Shown: positions 6,111 to 13,162 of the stretch, piece by piece | Layout of the letters: each line of letters opens with the position of its first letter | Numbering within the stretch: position 1 is the stretch's first letter | Source: DATJPD01 sp036394195 | Lineage (GTDB): Bacteria > Pseudomonadota > Alphaproteobacteria > CACIAM-22H2 | Length of the DNA stretch: 15,129 nt | Assembly (NCBI GenBank): GCA_036394195.1 | Contig: DASWFO010000336.1 | Coordinates: forward strand, 1-15,129 | Direction of reading: 5' to 3' | Notes under the pieces: generated by a model | What the model was told of the DNA's origin: nothing | Seen by the model: only the letters and a program-made list of their open reading frames with translations | The model's database searches: none | Translations under genes and position numbers: made by a program

Positions 6111-7049
6111 GTGAAACTCGTCTATTTCAACAACTTTGCGCTCGGCGTTCTCAAGGGCGACTCGGTCGTGGATGTGTCGGCGGTGGTGAAGGACATCCCG
6201 CATACCGGCCCGCACAACCTGATCAGCGGCGTGATCGAGCGCTTCGGCGAGTACCGCAAGCGGCTCGAGGAGGCGGCGCAGAAGGGCCAGGGCGTTCCGC
6301 TGGCCCAGGTGAAGATCCGCCCGCCGCTGCCCAAGCCGACGACCATCGTATGCATGGCGGTGAATTACATGGAGGACGGCACCCGAACCGAGGCGGCGCC
6401 GATCAATGCCTTCCTCAAGGCACCCAACGCGATCATCGGCCCCGATGAGACGATGGTGCTGCCCGATGCGCCGGCCACCATCTTCGAGGGCGAAGCCGAG
6501 GTCGCGGTGGTCATCGGCAAGCGCGCCAGCAACATCAAGGCCGCCGACGCCATGAGCTACGTGTTCGGCTACGCCAACTTCATCGACGGCTCGGCGCGCG
6601 GCCTGCCGCCACAGGGCAACACCTTCTACCAGATGAAATCGCGCGACACCTTCGCGCCGGTCGGGCCCTCGATCGTCACCGCCGACGAGATCAAGGACCC
6701 GCACAAGCTCCAGGTGAAGCTGACGGTGAACGGCGTGGTGAAGCAGAACTTCAACACCGACGACATGGCGCACAAGATCGAGCGCTGCATCGAGTGGGTG
6801 ACCTCGATTCACGCGCTCGAGCCCGGCGACATCCTCGCCACGGGCACCAACCATCGCGGCCTGTCCAGCTTCATGGACGGCGACAAGATCGAGCTCGAGG
6901 CCGAGGGGCTCGGAAAGCTGCGCATCGCCGTGCGCGATCCCCTGAAGCGGACCTGGGCGCGGGACACACGGCTCGAACACGCGGACAAGCGCCTCGAGGG
7001 CGTCCACACGCCGCAGCTCACCGGCAAATACGCGCCGGCGACGAAGTAA
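6111..7049 (+). CDS. Fumarylacetoacetate hydrolase (FAH)-family enzyme
   Basis: Cytoplasmic enzyme of 312 aa. The FAH domain covers about 75-280. The metal-binding pair is seen in FEGEAEVAVVIGK (Glu128 and Glu130) with Asp159 in NFIDGSARG; KSRDTFAPVGPSIVTADEI and TGTNHRGLSSFMDGDKIELE are further family marks. Such enzymes split C-C bonds in beta-diketo acids or act as hydratases, decarboxylases or isomerases late in meta-cleavage pathways. The common N-Y-x-x-H-x-x-E loop is here NYMEDGTRTE, so the substrate is probably not the classic one. Start: GTG, 7 nt after AGGGGAG. The gene is 62 bp after the TctC gene and 11 bp before the kinase gene, so the three are probably one transcript. Confidence 0.86.
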   Translation: MKLVYFNNFALGVLKGDSVVDVSAVVKDIPHTGPHNLISGVIERFGEYRKRLEEAAQKGQGVPLAQVKIRPPLPKPTTIVCMAVNYMEDGTRTEAAPINAFLKAPNAIIGPDETMVLPDAPATIFEGEAEVAVVIGKRASNIKAADAMSYVFGYANFIDGSARGLPPQGNTFYQMKSRDTFAPVGPSIVTADEIKDPHKLQVKLTVNGVVKQNFNTDDMAHKIERCIEWVTSIHALEPGDILATGTNHRGLSSFMDGDKIELEAEGLGKLRIAVRDPLKRTWARDTRLEHADKRLEGVHTPQLTGKYAPATK

Positions 7050-7060
7050 GTAAAGGAGCG

Positions 7061-8698
7061 ATGGCGCCCCAGACCAAGGAACGGCACGGGTTTCTGTCGA
7101 CGTCGCCGGCGCTGCCCGGCGACCGCCGGCTGGCCCTGACCGTTTTGGTTCTGTCGGCGGTGGCCTTCGTCCTGGCCGCCCCGTTCGCCCGCCTCCCGTT
7201 GCCGCGGCTGGACGCGTTCATCCCGAGCTATCAGGCAGGGATGGCGCTCTGCGATCTGATCACCGCCGTGCTGCTGTTCGGGCAGTTCGCGATCCTGCGC
7301 TGGCGGGCGCTGCTGGTCCTGGCCGCGGGCTATCTGTTCACGGCGGTGATGGCCTTCGTGCACGCGTTGACCTTCCCCGGCCTGCTGACTCCCGCGGGCG
7401 GGCTCGGCGCCGGGCCGCAGACGACGGCTTGGCTGTACATGTTCTGGCACAGCGGCTTCCCGTTGGCGGTGATCGCGTATGCGCTGCTCAAGGATCGCGA
7501 CCGGGCCCGGCGCCCGCCGCCGGGCACGCGGCGGCTGGTGGCGCTCAGCGTCGTCGTCGTCCTGGCGCTCGTTGCGGGCTTGACGGCGCTGACGACGGTC
7601 GGGCATGCGGTCCTGCCGCGGGTCATGCAGGGCAACAGCTACGCGCCGGCGCTCACTGCCGTGGTGTCCTGCGTGTGGGCGCTGAGCCTTGTTGCCCTTG
7701 GCGTGCTGTGGGTCAAACGGCCGCATTCGGTTCTCGATCTCTGGCTGATGGTGGTGCTGGGCGCCTGGCTGTGCGATATCGCGCTCAGCGCCGTGCTGAA
7801 CAACGCCCGCTTCGATCTCGGTTTTTACGCCGGGCGCGTCTACGGGCTTCTCGCCGCGAGCTTCGTGCTTCTGGTGCTGCTGGTCGAGACCACGGCGCTC
7901 TATGCGCGGCTGGCACGGCTGTTCGAAACCGAGCGCGCCGACCGCGAGCAGCGGCTGCGCGAGGTCGAAGCGGAGCTGATCCATCTTTCGCGGCTGAGCG
8001 ACCTCGGACAGATGGTGTCCAGCCTCGCGCACGAGGTGAACCAGCCGCTCGCCGCGGTGAACAACTACGTGGCTGCCGGCCGCGACCTGATCGACGCCGG
8101 CGATGTGGCGAAGGCCCGGGGGATGCTCGAAAAAGCCGCGCAGCAGACGGTGCGCGCCGGGTTGATCATTCAGCGTCTGCGCGACTTCGTGAAGAAGAAG
8201 CAGACCGAGCGCCGGGCCGAAGACCTTCGCGACACGATCGAGGAAGCCGCGGCCCTCGCCCTCGCCGGGCCGGAAGGGCGGACGGTGCGGCTGGACGTTC
8301 GCGTGGCATCGGGGACGGCGGCCCTCATCGACCGCATTCAGATCCAGCAGGTGCTGCTCAATCTGATCCGCAACGCTGTCGAGGCGATGGCCGCCGGTCC
8401 GCGCCGCGACCTAACGATCGTGGCCCAGGCGGCCGCCGACGAACTGATCGAGATCAGCGTCTCTGACAGCGGCATCGGGCTGGCGAAAGAGGCGCGCGAG
8501 AAGCTGTTCGAGCCGTTCGTCACCACGAAGGCCAACGGACTCGGCGTCGGCCTGTCGATCTGCCGCTCCATCATCGAGACGCATGGCGGCGGCATCTCGG
8601 TCGCCGAGAATCCGGGCGGCGGCACGGTGTTCCGGTTCACCGTGCCGCGCGCGTTCCCGTCAGCCGCCGCGCGTCCCGCGTCCGGAGCCGCGGCGTAG
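7061..8698 (+). CDS. MASE4 membrane sensor histidine kinase, FixL-like
   Basis: Protein of 545 aa. The N-terminal part (about 20-280) has seven or eight membrane helices with MASE4 wording, such as FIPSYQAGMALCDLITAVLL, GYLFTAVMAFVHALTFPGLL and AWLYMFWHSGFPLAVIAYAL. A coiled linker (about 285-315, ETERADREQRLREVEAEL) follows. The HisKA region has the phosphate-accepting His324 in SLAHEVNQPLAAVNNY. The HATPase region (about 425-535) has N box LLNLIRNAVEAM, G1 DSGIGL, FEPFVTT and G2 GLGVGLSIC. All catalytic boxes look intact. Start: ATG after AAGGAG with 3 nt spacing, 11 bp after the FAH gene; the open frame upstream (from 6794) overlaps that gene and is rejected. No response regulator is in the window. 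The signal is unknown. Confidence 0.9.
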   Translation: MAPQTKERHGFLSTSPALPGDRRLALTVLVLSAVAFVLAAPFARLPLPRLDAFIPSYQAGMALCDLITAVLLFGQFAILRWRALLVLAAGYLFTAVMAFVHALTFPGLLTPAGGLGAGPQTTAWLYMFWHSGFPLAVIAYALLKDRDRARRPPPGTRRLVALSVVVVLALVAGLTALTTVGHAVLPRVMQGNSYAPALTAVVSCVWALSLVALGVLWVKRPHSVLDLWLMVVLGAWLCDIALSAVLNNARFDLGFYAGRVYGLLAASFVLLVLLVETTALYARLARLFETERADREQRLREVEAELIHLSRLSDLGQMVSSLAHEVNQPLAAVNNYVAAGRDLIDAGDVAKARGMLEKAAQQTVRAGLIIQRLRDFVKKKQTERRAEDLRDTIEEAAALALAGPEGRTVRLDVRVASGTAALIDRIQIQQVLLNLIRNAVEAMAAGPRRDLTIVAQAAADELIEISVSDSGIGLAKEAREKLFEPFVTTKANGLGVGLSICRSIIETHGGGISVAENPGGGTVFRFTVPRAFPSAAARPASGAAA

Positions 8699-8700
8699 CG

Positions 8701-9234
8701 TTACTTGTTGATGACGGCGGCGGCGACCTTCGCGATCGCTTCGTCCTGCGAGCCGGTGCCGCCCGAGCAGCCAACCGCGCCGATCAGCTTGCCGCCTTCG
8801 ATCAGCGGAATGCCGCCGCGGGACGCGATCACGTCGTCGAGCGTCGCGATGTAGCGGAAGCTGCTCAGCTGCATGCCGTTCTCGAAGATCTTGGTCTCGC
8901 GGCGGAACTTGGCCGCCGTGCGCGCCTTGTGCTCCGAGATCGCGATCGAGGCGAGCTGGGCGCCGTCCATGCGCTCGAAGGCGACGAGGTTGCCGCCGGA
9001 ATCGACCACCGAGATGTTCATCGGCCAGCCGCGCTTCTTGGCTTCCTCGGCCGCGGCGGAGATCACCGCGCGGGCGCGGTCGGCGGTGATCGGCGCGCCG
9101 TAGGGCACGTTAAACGGCATCTGGTCCGGAATGGCGTCGAGCGGATTGGCCGCCGGCGGGGTTTGCTGCGCCTGAGCGGCACCGGCGAGTACGGCGGCGG
9201 CGAACGCCAGGCTGGCGAGAACGCGTGTATGCAT
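8701..9234 (-). CDS. Periplasmic GlcG/HbpS-family protein
   Basis: Protein of 177 aa with a signal peptide (MHTRVLASLAFAAAVLAGA, cleaved near AQA-QQTPP, residue 23). The GlcG/HbpS (heme-degrading or heme-binding) domain follows: ITADRARAVISAAAEEAKKR, MNISVVDSGGNLVAFERMDG, KARTAAKF, a GGIPLIEGGKLIGAVGCSGG loop and a final DEAIAKVAAAV helix. Some members bind heme and sense redox state, while many only accompany catabolic gene sets; its job here is not known. Start: ATG at 9232-9234 after GGGGAGG with 7 nt spacing. The open frame reaches 11 codons further, to 9267, without a better site. It converges with the kinase gene, the stop codons only 2 bp apart. Confidence 0.88.
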   Translation of the reverse strand: MHTRVLASLAFAAAVLAGAAQAQQTPPAANPLDAIPDQMPFNVPYGAPITADRARAVISAAAEEAKKRGWPMNISVVDSGGNLVAFERMDGAQLASIAISEHKARTAAKFRRETKIFENGMQLSSFRYIATLDDVIASRGGIPLIEGGKLIGAVGCSGGTGSQDEAIAKVAAAVINK

Positions 9235-9421
9235 ATGAATTCCTCCCCGAATTGCTTCGCCGTCCATGATGTCCGGCGGCCTGCGATCCTAGGCACAGCC
9301 CGGCGGACCGTGCAACCGAGGCGCGCATCAAGTCTTGGTCATCGCCGCCATCGCGCACCGGCGATATAGTGCTCGAAGACGGCGGGCCAGCCGCGCAGGT
9401 GAAGAGGGGGAAAGTGACGCG

Positions 9422-10423
9422 ATGATTCCAACGACCGGATGCCATGGACTGCGACGGCGCATTATTTCCGGTGCCGCTTTCTGCGCTGTCTTGCTGTCGG
9501 TGCCACTCATCGCCCAGGCGCAGGACTTTCCGCAGCGCCCGGTCCGCCTGATCGTGCCGAGCCCGCCCGGCGGCGGCACCGACATCATCGCCCGCAATGT
9601 CGCCCAGAAATTCACCGAGCGCTGGCGCTTTGCCGCGGTGGTCGAGAACAAGACCGGCGCCGGCTCGCTGGTTGGCACCGATTATGTCGCCAAGGCGCCA
9701 CCCGACGGGCACACGCTGCTCATCGGCGGCCTGTTCAACATGGTGATGAACAGCGCCTTGATCAAAGACCTGTCCTACGATCCGGTGCGCGACTTCGTGC
9801 CCGTCGGCTACATCTCGGCCTATCCGTTCCTGCTCACGGTGCGGCCCGACATGCCGGTGTCGAACCTCGCGACCTTCGTGGCGTACGCGAGGGAGCGCCC
9901 TGGCAAGCTCAACTACGGCTCGGCCGGGCTCGGCACCTTGCAGCACGTGTGGGGCACCATCCTGGTCAAGAGCCTCGGCCTCGACATGGTGCACGTCCCC
10001 TATAAGGGCGGGGCCGCGGCGCAGCAGGACCTGATCACCGGCCGCATCGACCTGATGTTCGACAATCTCTCCGCGGCGAAGCAGTACGTCGAGAGCGGGC
10101 GCTCGAAGGCGCTTGCGGTGTCGTCGGCCGCGCGCACCCGTCAGCTGCCCGACGTGCCGACCATCGACGAGACCGGCACGACCAGATTCGAGGGCGAAAG
10201 CTGGTTCGGCCTGTTCGCGCCGGCGGCCACACCGGCCCCGATCGTCGCGACGTTGCGGGCAGCGCTCGCCGACGCCATTCACGACACCGATTTCGTGGCC
10301 CGCGTCGACCGCGACGGTGGGCGGATCCTGACGATCGCCCCCGCCGATCAGCAGAAATTCCTCGAGACCGAAGTCGAGCGGTGGAGCGCGCTGGTGGCCA
10401 AGTACGGCGTCACGGTCGACTAG
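9422..10423 (+). CDS. TctC/Bug-family solute-binding protein 2
   Basis: Periplasmic receptor of 333 aa. The signal peptide has a basic start (GLRRRIISGAAFCAVLLSV) and cleavage at AQA-QDFPQRP, near residue 34. Marks: RPVRLIVPSPPGGGTDIIAR, AKAPPDGHTLLIGG, YDPVRDFVPVGYI, PYKGGAAAQQDLITGRIDLM and the closing EVERWSALVAKYGV. The start is set at the ATG at 9422, after AGAGGGGGA with about 10 nt spacing; it gives a proper signal peptide. The longer open frame from 9335 adds an arginine-rich stretch without a site. It diverges from the GlcG-like gene across 187 bp, in which I see no convincing promoter. No TctA/TctB partner is nearby, and the ligand is unknown. Confidence 0.9.
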   Translation: MIPTTGCHGLRRRIISGAAFCAVLLSVPLIAQAQDFPQRPVRLIVPSPPGGGTDIIARNVAQKFTERWRFAAVVENKTGAGSLVGTDYVAKAPPDGHTLLIGGLFNMVMNSALIKDLSYDPVRDFVPVGYISAYPFLLTVRPDMPVSNLATFVAYARERPGKLNYGSAGLGTLQHVWGTILVKSLGLDMVHVPYKGGAAAQQDLITGRIDLMFDNLSAAKQYVESGRSKALAVSSAARTRQLPDVPTIDETGTTRFEGESWFGLFAPAATPAPIVATLRAALADAIHDTDFVARVDRDGGRILTIAPADQQKFLETEVERWSALVAKYGVTVD

Positions 10424-10436
10424 GGCAGCTCCGGGC

Positions 10437-10453
10437 TAACGCAAATTGCGTTA
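10437..10453. promoter_or_regulatory. Perfect palindrome, operator-like
   Basis: TAACGCAAATTGCGTTA: two 8-bp arms around one central base, starting 14 bp after the stop codon of the TctC gene. Its 17-bp size and near-zero loop suit a dimeric regulator site better than an RNA hairpin. The next gene downstream is the outer-membrane protein at 10608. No regulator is assigned. Confidence 0.4.
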
Positions 10454-10475
10454 CCCGTTGCAGGGACGCAACGGG
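10454..10475 (+). terminator. Hairpin directly after the palindrome
   Basis: Perfect 8-bp stem CCCGTTGC/GCAACGGG around an AGGGAC loop, touching the palindrome at 10437-10453. It is placed well to end the TctC transcript, but no T-run follows (GTCAAAGC), so a second operator half or an mRNA-stabilising hairpin is equally possible. Confidence 0.4.
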
Positions 10476-10607
10476 GTCAAAGCTTTAGATGGGTTTTCGT
10501 CGCAAGCCGGGGTGCGGCTGTGGCGGCCGGACGCCCAACTGGCTAAGATTCCACCAAGAAGACGCGGGCGTGCCTGGGGCGGCGCTCCCCCATAAGGATC
10601 TTGGAGA

Positions 10608-11612
10608 ATGCGACGCACGACGGCTTTTTGCGCTCCTTTTCTGTCACTCGCCCTTGCCGGCCTGCTGAACGCCGGCCCGGCCCTGGCCCAGTCGAGTCCC
10701 TCTTCGCCGTGGCGGGACTCCAGCGGACCGTTCGCGGCGACCGCCCCGGGTGTCACGGTCGCCCAAGGTGCCGGCCAGGGGGGTGGGACCGAATCGACGC
10801 CCACGCCGACGCCGACGGGTCGGTCTCAGCCGGGCACGCCGGGCAATCCGGCGGTGTGGTTCAGCGCCGGCTGGACCAATCTGCAAAACTCGTTTCCCGG
10901 CACGGCCTACCATGGGAATTCGTATAACGGTGCGGTCGGCGGCGATGCCCAGATCGGCGACCGCCTCATCCTGGGCTTGGCCGTCAGCGGCGAAGGGACG
11001 ATCCTCGACACCACGTTCAATGCCGGCCATCTGACGACGACCGGCGCCGGCCTGAACCCGTACGCCGTGTACACCTTGACCGACCATTTCTACGTCGACG
11101 CGCTGGTCGGCTGGTCGTGGCTCACCAACGACCTCGATCGCTCGAATGGTGCGGTCACCGCCAGCTACGATTCGTTCCGCTGGCTCGGCAACCTCAACCT
11201 CACCGGCCGGTTCATCGAAGGCCCGTGGCAGTTCCTGCCGACCGTCGGCTATCTCTACGTTCACCAGAACGACGACGCCTATACCGAGCGCGGCACCGGC
11301 GCCGCCTCGGTCCCGAGCCGGACCTCGATCGTCGGCCAAGGCCGCCTGGGCGGCAAAGTCGGCTACACGATCGACAATGTGACGCCGTATGTCGGCGCCC
11401 GCTGGGAGCACAATTTCGTCCAGCCGAACGTGACGATCGCGCCCGGCGTTCCCGGCGGCAGCCCGTCATCCAGCCGCGAGGGCGCGTTCGTACAGGTCGG
11501 GATGAACGCCGACTTCAAAGGCGGCTTCAGCGGCGGCATCGAGTTCAACACGATGCAGAAGAGCGATCAGGCGACGTACGGGATCCTCGGCAACGTCCGA
11601 TACGCCTTCTGA
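10608..11612 (+). CDS. Outer-membrane autotransporter-type beta-barrel protein
   Basis: Protein of 334 aa with a signal peptide (cleavage near ALA-QSS, residue 27). A low-complexity Ser/Pro/Gly/Thr linker (about 29-82, including TPTPTPTGRSQPG) follows. From about 84 to the end come alternating amphipathic strands (VWFSAGWTNL, LILGLAVSGEG, LNPYAVYTLTDHFYVDALVG, PYVGARWEHNF). The chain ends in VRYAF, with the terminal aromatic residue that the BAM machinery recognises. This fits an autotransporter-type barrel of about 12 strands without a passenger domain. Ribosome site: AAGGA 9 nt before the ATG, or the closer GGAG. It lies 184 bp after the TctC gene and converges with the proline-rich gene, 6 bp away. 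Its function is unknown: pore, adhesin anchor or structural protein. Confidence 0.8.
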   Translation: MRRTTAFCAPFLSLALAGLLNAGPALAQSSPSSPWRDSSGPFAATAPGVTVAQGAGQGGGTESTPTPTPTGRSQPGTPGNPAVWFSAGWTNLQNSFPGTAYHGNSYNGAVGGDAQIGDRLILGLAVSGEGTILDTTFNAGHLTTTGAGLNPYAVYTLTDHFYVDALVGWSWLTNDLDRSNGAVTASYDSFRWLGNLNLTGRFIEGPWQFLPTVGYLYVHQNDDAYTERGTGAASVPSRTSIVGQGRLGGKVGYTIDNVTPYVGARWEHNFVQPNVTIAPGVPGGSPSSSREGAFVQVGMNADFKGGFSGGIEFNTMQKSDQATYGILGNVRYAF

Positions 11613-11618
11613 CTCCGC

Positions 11619-13043
11619 TCAGGCGACGCGGGGCAGGCGCACCGCCGCCTTGGCTTGGCGCAGCGTTGCCAGCGAATCAAACACCGGCTTGTGCTCGATC
11701 GCTGCGGTCGCCGCCGTCTCGCCCGGTTCGGCCGGTACGCCGTTCCAGTCGGAGCCGAACCGGTAGCGGTAGCGCGTGCTGCGCCATGCCATGTGTCTCA
11801 TCGGCCGGCCGCCGACGCTGGCGCCGGCGACGGTCAGCGCGGTCATCACCGCGATCGCGCTGACCAGCACCATCACTACCGCGCTGTTGTCGAGATTGAT
11901 CGCGGTCGGCGCGAACGGCCACGGCCGGAATTCCCGCAGCTCCGGTGCGCGTCGCAGGTAATCGGGCAGCGGGAGGAGTTCCGGATAGATCAGGATCGAC
12001 GTCGGCGGAGCGCTCTCGTCGTTGGTGCCCGACGCGCGGTGCACCCGCAAACGGCCCGTCCTTGGCGCCGGGAGCGCCGGGCCGGTTTCCGCGCGCGCGT
12101 CGATCGCGCTGCTGTCGTCGGCGGCCGGAACGGCGTCGGCGATGGCCGGCGGCGCCGGGATCGGCGCGCGCCCGGACGTGGCGGCCGGCGGGCGACCGGC
12201 GATGAGAGCCGCCGGCGCGCTCAACGCGGCGAGCAGGCCGGACGGCACCGCGATCAGACCCGAGGGCAGCGGCAGCGACGCCACGGCGTGACCGACCGCG
12301 GCCGAAGCATTCGGCGACGGCGTGGCGACCGGCAAGCCCGGAGGATCGTCAACCGCGACGGGCAATGACGGGCTGACCGGCGCCACGCCGGAACTCGAAG
12401 CCGCCGCCGACCTCGCCGATGCGACCGCCGCCGTCGGAGCCGTGCGCGAACCGGCCGCGGCTTGAGCCGCTTGTGGCGCCGCCGGCTGCGCCTGCGCGAC
12501 CGGAGGATCAGGCCGCGCGGGTGGCGGCGGCGGTAGACGGACCGCAGCGGATGTCGTGCTCGGTGGCGACGCGGCGACGGCGGTTTGCGGCGCCGGCGTT
12601 GGCGCGTTCGTGCCGTTCGTCGCGGTCGAGCTTGGCCAGGACGACCTGGCGGCGGCGGTCGGCGGCGGATCCGGCGCGTGCGCCACCGATGGCGACGCGG
12701 GCGGGTCGGCGGCATGCGTCGCGGCCGCTGGCGCGGCGACCGGTGGCGGTGGGGCATGCGCGCTCACCGGCGGCGGTGGCGGCGGCGCCACATGCACGGC
12801 CGGCGGTACTGGAGGCGGCGGTGGCGGTGTCGGCACGTGAACCGGCGGGGGCGGCGGCACGGGATGCGGCGTGATCACGGGAACCGGCGGCTGCACCACA
12901 TGCGGGTTGGCGGCTAGTCCAGGGCTGCACGAAAACGCCAGGAGTGCCGATGCCGCGGCGCAGGTCATAAGCGCGCTGGCGCGCGCCTTGATACCGTATC
13001 CGGAACCTTCCTGCCTCGAACTCCCCGACCGTCGACACGCCAT
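11619..13043 (-). CDS. Proline-rich envelope protein with C-terminal membrane anchor
   Basis: About 474 aa from the ATG at 13041-13043; I do not recognise a family. In order: a signal-like N-terminus (ALMTCAAASALLAFSCSPGLA, ending near residue 44); a Pro-rich stretch with interspersed His and Val (about 46-110, for example PTPPPPPPVPPAVHV); a long Ala/Pro/Ser region with no fold visible; a short conserved-looking part (LIYPELLPLPDYLRRAPELR); one membrane segment (about 387-412, VVMVLVSAIAVMTALTVAG); and a basic tail of about 62 aa with RYRYRFGSDW. This suggests a periplasm-spanning stalk fixed in the inner membrane, as in TonB-like proteins, but without recognised motor residues. Start is uncertain: ATG at 13088 and TTG at 13094 also lie in frame, and none has a strong ribosome site. 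Confidence 0.6.
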   Translation of the reverse strand: MACRRSGSSRQEGSGYGIKARASALMTCAAASALLAFSCSPGLAANPHVVQPPVPVITPHPVPPPPPVHVPTPPPPPPVPPAVHVAPPPPPPVSAHAPPPPVAAPAAATHAADPPASPSVAHAPDPPPTAAARSSWPSSTATNGTNAPTPAPQTAVAASPPSTTSAAVRLPPPPPARPDPPVAQAQPAAPQAAQAAAGSRTAPTAAVASARSAAASSSGVAPVSPSLPVAVDDPPGLPVATPSPNASAAVGHAVASLPLPSGLIAVPSGLLAALSAPAALIAGRPPAATSGRAPIPAPPAIADAVPAADDSSAIDARAETGPALPAPRTGRLRVHRASGTNDESAPPTSILIYPELLPLPDYLRRAPELREFRPWPFAPTAINLDNSAVVMVLVSAIAVMTALTVAGASVGGRPMRHMAWRSTRYRYRFGSDWNGVPAEPGETAATAAIEHKPVFDSLATLRQAKAAVRLPRVA

Positions 13044-13162
13044 GCGCAGCTTTCTTGCTTTCGGTGCGACAGCGACACCGGTGCACATGATCAATTCGCG
13101 AGGGCGGCCCTTGGTTCGCCAACATTTTTATGAGCAGCCGGTGGCAATAGAGGCAGGCGGCG

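Noticed and set aside
6794..7060. Upstream 89 codons of the kinase frame
   Set aside because: They overlap the end of the FAH gene in another frame, and the ATG at 7061 has AAGGAG in front of it.
5763..8032. Long minus-strand open frames opposite the TctC, FAH and kinase genes
   Set aside because: High-GC DNA keeps the complementary frames open. The translations show no domain and consist of Arg, Ala, His and Asp runs.
9334..9376. Promoter with TTGGTC and TATAGT before TctC gene 2
   Set aside because: The spacer between the two elements is about 24 bp, too long for a standard sigma-70 promoter.
12780..12900. GGCGGCGGTGGC-like runs as a tandem DNA repeat or CRISPR-like array
   Set aside because: They are the complement of proline codons in the Pro-rich protein, with irregular periods and no spacers.
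12900..12925. Lipoprotein signal in the proline-rich protein (LLAFSCSP)
   Set aside because: The residues before the Cys (A-F-S) do not fit a lipobox, and the chain has a C-terminal membrane anchor.
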